DNA of 5,017 nt from Candidatus Omnitrophota bacterium (GTDB lineage: Bacteria; Omnitrophota; Gorgyraeia; Pluralincolimonadales; Pluralincolimonadaceae): assembly GCA_020061685.1 (NCBI GenBank), contig JAGUXU010000103.1, positions 1 to 5,017 of the forward strand, written 5' to 3'. Positions 3,289-5,017 of the stretch are shown piece after piece (position 1 is the first letter of the stretch; each line of letters starts with the position of its first letter). A program made the position numbers and the translations under genes. The notes beneath the pieces were generated by a model. It ran no database searches. It saw only the letters and a list, made by a program, of their open reading frames with translations, and was not told the DNA's origin.

Positions 3289-5017
3289 ATGATAGGCAAG
3301 ATAATTTCAAGCATAGTCGGCACACAGAACGAGAGGGAGCTTAAGAGGCTCAAGCCGAAGGTCGATCTGATAAGTTCGCTTGAGCAAAAGATAGCCGCTC
3401 TCTCCGACGCCGAGCTGCGCGCCAAGACCGACGTGTTCAGGGCGAAGGTAAAAGAGAAATTGAAGGATTACGATTTCGCCAAACTCGAGAAGAATGAAAG
3501 GCGCAGGATAGAGAACGAGGTGTTGGAGGAGATCCTGCCCGAGGCGTTTGCCGTCGTCCGCGAGGCCGGAAAGCGGACGATAAATATGCGCCATTTTGAC
3601 GTCCAATTGATCGGCGGCATGATCCTTCACGAAGGCAAGATAGCCGAGATGGCAACAGGAGAAGGAAAGACACTCGTTGCCACTTTATCCGCTTATCTGA
3701 ACGCCTTATCCGGGCATGGCGTCCATATCGTCACGGTCAATGATTATCTCGCGAAGCGCGACAGATACTGGATGGGGCCGCTCTACGAATTTTTGGGCCT
3801 GACCGTCGGCGCGATACAGCACGATATGAACGACAAGGAGAGGCAGGCCGCGTATGGCTGCGATATAACCTACGGGACGAATAACGAGTTCGGGTTCGAT
3901 TACCTGCGCGACAATATGAAATACCGGCTGGAGGACATGGTCCAGCGGCCGCTTCATTACGCGATAGTAGATGAGGTCGACTCGATATTAGTAGATGAGG
4001 CGAGGACCCCTCTTATCATATCCGGCCCTGCCGAGGAATCCACGGACAAATATTATAAAGCGGCCTCTATCGTCAAGGGGCTGGAGAAAGGGGCAAAGGA
4101 CGAGGAGACAAAAGCCGAGAGCGGCGATTACATAGTCGATGAAAAAGGCCACACCGTCTACCTGACCGAGCAAGGAGAGGCAAAGGTCATCCGTGTCTGG
4201 GGACTCAAGGATATGCACAGCATCGAGTCAATGGAAGAGAAGCATTGCATAGAGAAGGCGCTATTGGCCAAGGAATTATACAAGCACGACGTGGAGTACG
4301 TCGTCAAGGACGGTGAGGTCATAATCGTAGACGAATTTACCGGACGACTCATGCCCGGAAGAAGATGGTCTGATGGCCTTCATCAGGCGGTCGAGGCCAA
4401 AGAGGGCGTCAAGATAGAGAGGGAAAACCAGACGCTGGCTACCATCACGTTCCAGAACTATTTCAGGATGTATGATAAATTGGCCGGCATGACCGGCACC
4501 GCCGCGACAGAGGCCGCGGAGTTCAGCAAGATATACAGTTTGGACGTCGCTGTTATTCCCACGAACAGGCCTTTGATACGGACCAATTATGCCGACGCGA
4601 TATACAAGACAGAGAAGGAAAAATTCAACGCTGTCGTCGAGGAGATAGCGCAATTATACGCCAAGGGACAGCCGGTCCTCGTGGGCACCATCTCGATAGA
4701 TAAGTCCGAGAGATTGAGCAGTATGTTAAAGCGCCGCGGCGTACCCCATCAGGTCTTGAACGCGAAATACCACGAGATGGAAGCGCAGATAGTGGCACAG
4801 GCAGGGCGGCTTAAGGCGGTGACGATAGCGACTAACATGGCAGGCCGCGGAACGGATATCCTCCTGGGCGGAAATGCCGAGGCGATGGTAATCGACCACT
4901 TCAGGCAGAAAGGCGTAGAGCCGAAGGATATAGACCCGAAAGAAAAAGAGACGATGCTTTCCCAGATAAGGGCAAAGGTGGAGGCCGAACATAATGAGGT
5001 GGTCAAGGTCGGCGGCC
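3289..5017 (+). CDS. secA: Protein translocase motor ATPase SecA (5' part, runs off the window)
   Basis: SecA drives secretory preproteins through the SecYEG membrane channel by ATP hydrolysis at the inner face of the cytoplasmic membrane. ATG 3289 follows AGGGA (3279-3283) by five bases, and the N-terminus MIGKIISSIVGTQNERELKRL is typical of the family. 576 complete codons are present. Visible landmarks are Walker A TGEGKT at 123-128 (Lys127), VTVNDYLA in nucleotide-binding domain 1, TYGTNNEFGFDYLRDNM, Walker B DEVD at 228-231 followed by SILVDEARTPLIISGP, the preprotein cross-linking domain after about 240, IIVDEFTGR at 345-353, MTGTA at 401-405, PTNRP at 424-428 and TIATNMAGRGTD at 512-523 in domain 2. 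The window ends at VGG, just before the expected HIIGTERHESRR motif, so the scaffold, wing and C-terminal regions are missing. Compared with E. coli there is an extra segment of about 18-20 residues near 54-75 and a longer linker after ILLGG. All visible motor residues look intact. Confidence 0.97.
   Translation, partial: MIGKIISSIVGTQNERELKRLKPKVDLISSLEQKIAALSDAELRAKTDVFRAKVKEKLKDYDFAKLEKNERRRIENEVLEEILPEAFAVVREAGKRTINMRHFDVQLIGGMILHEGKIAEMATGEGKTLVATLSAYLNALSGHGVHIVTVNDYLAKRDRYWMGPLYEFLGLTVGAIQHDMNDKERQAAYGCDITYGTNNEFGFDYLRDNMKYRLEDMVQRPLHYAIVDEVDSILVDEARTPLIISGPAEESTDKYYKAASIVKGLEKGAKDEETKAESGDYIVDEKGHTVYLTEQGEAKVIRVWGLKDMHSIESMEEKHCIEKALLAKELYKHDVEYVVKDGEVIIVDEFTGRLMPGRRWSDGLHQAVEAKEGVKIERENQTLATITFQNYFRMYDKLAGMTGTAATEAAEFSKIYSLDVAVIPTNRPLIRTNYADAIYKTEKEKFNAVVEEIAQLYAKGQPVLVGTISIDKSERLSSMLKRRGVPHQVLNAKYHEMEAQIVAQAGRLKAVTIATNMAGRGTDILLGGNAEAMVIDHFRQKGVEPKDIDPKEKETMLSQIRAKVEAEHNEVVKVGG

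Noticed and set aside
3053..3325. Minus-strand frame containing VIPAKAGIQ
   Set aside because: It is antisense to the end of prfB and reads through the ATTCCCGC/GCGGGAAT hairpin. That peptide string is a known artefact of translating such repeats.
3307..5006. Several minus-strand frames across secA
   Set aside because: All are shadows of the strongly supported SecA coding frame on the plus strand.

Overview
This is a bacterial chromosomal window in two contrasting halves. The right half (about 2080-5017) holds conserved, moderately GC-rich housekeeping genes: prfB (release factor 2, made through the classic programmed +1 frameshift) followed after 41 bp by secA (preprotein translocase ATPase), which runs off the right edge. 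The left half (1-2040) is accessory in character: an AT-rich orphan membrane-protein gene, a type II toxin-antitoxin pair, and long non-coding stretches full of palindromic repeats. The phylum cannot be proven from this sequence. The prfB-secA order, the inserted segments in SecA and the dispersed repeats ending in GGGAATGACA would fit an uncultivated Gram-negative lineage such as Omnitrophota, but that is only a guess.

Layout. 1-48: probable 3' end of a gene that starts outside the window. 47-200: left arm of a roughly 154-bp imperfect inverted repeat. 245-273: a good sigma70-type promoter. 330-827: a 165-residue single-pass membrane protein of no recognised family, followed by a strong hairpin (853-890). 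1007-1160: right arm of the inverted repeat, so the orphan gene sits inside a unit of about 1.1 kb bounded by inverted arms. 1193-1406: a run of unrelated hairpins, including one copy of a repeat with ATTCCCGC/GCGGGAAT ends. 1462-1490: a perfect-consensus promoter with two tandem operator-like decamers, driving a ribbon-helix-helix antitoxin (1527-1787, TTG start) and an overlapping RelE-family toxin (1780-2040). 2081-2109: the prfB promoter. 2143-3247: prfB with its frameshift site at 2200-2215. 3252-3271: a second ATTCCCGC/GCGGGAAT hairpin between prfB and secA. 3289-5017: secA, first 576 codons.

How the parts work together. The antitoxin and toxin form one autoregulated operon. prfB and secA are probably co-transcribed from the prfB promoter, with the intervening hairpin a possible attenuator or RNA-processing site. 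prfB is self-regulated in translation: when RF2 is scarce, ribosomes pause at the in-frame UGA and shift to make more RF2. The most unusual structure is the inverted-repeat-bounded orphan gene. It may be a small mobile or formerly mobile unit, or simply a gene that landed between two copies of a dispersed repeat.
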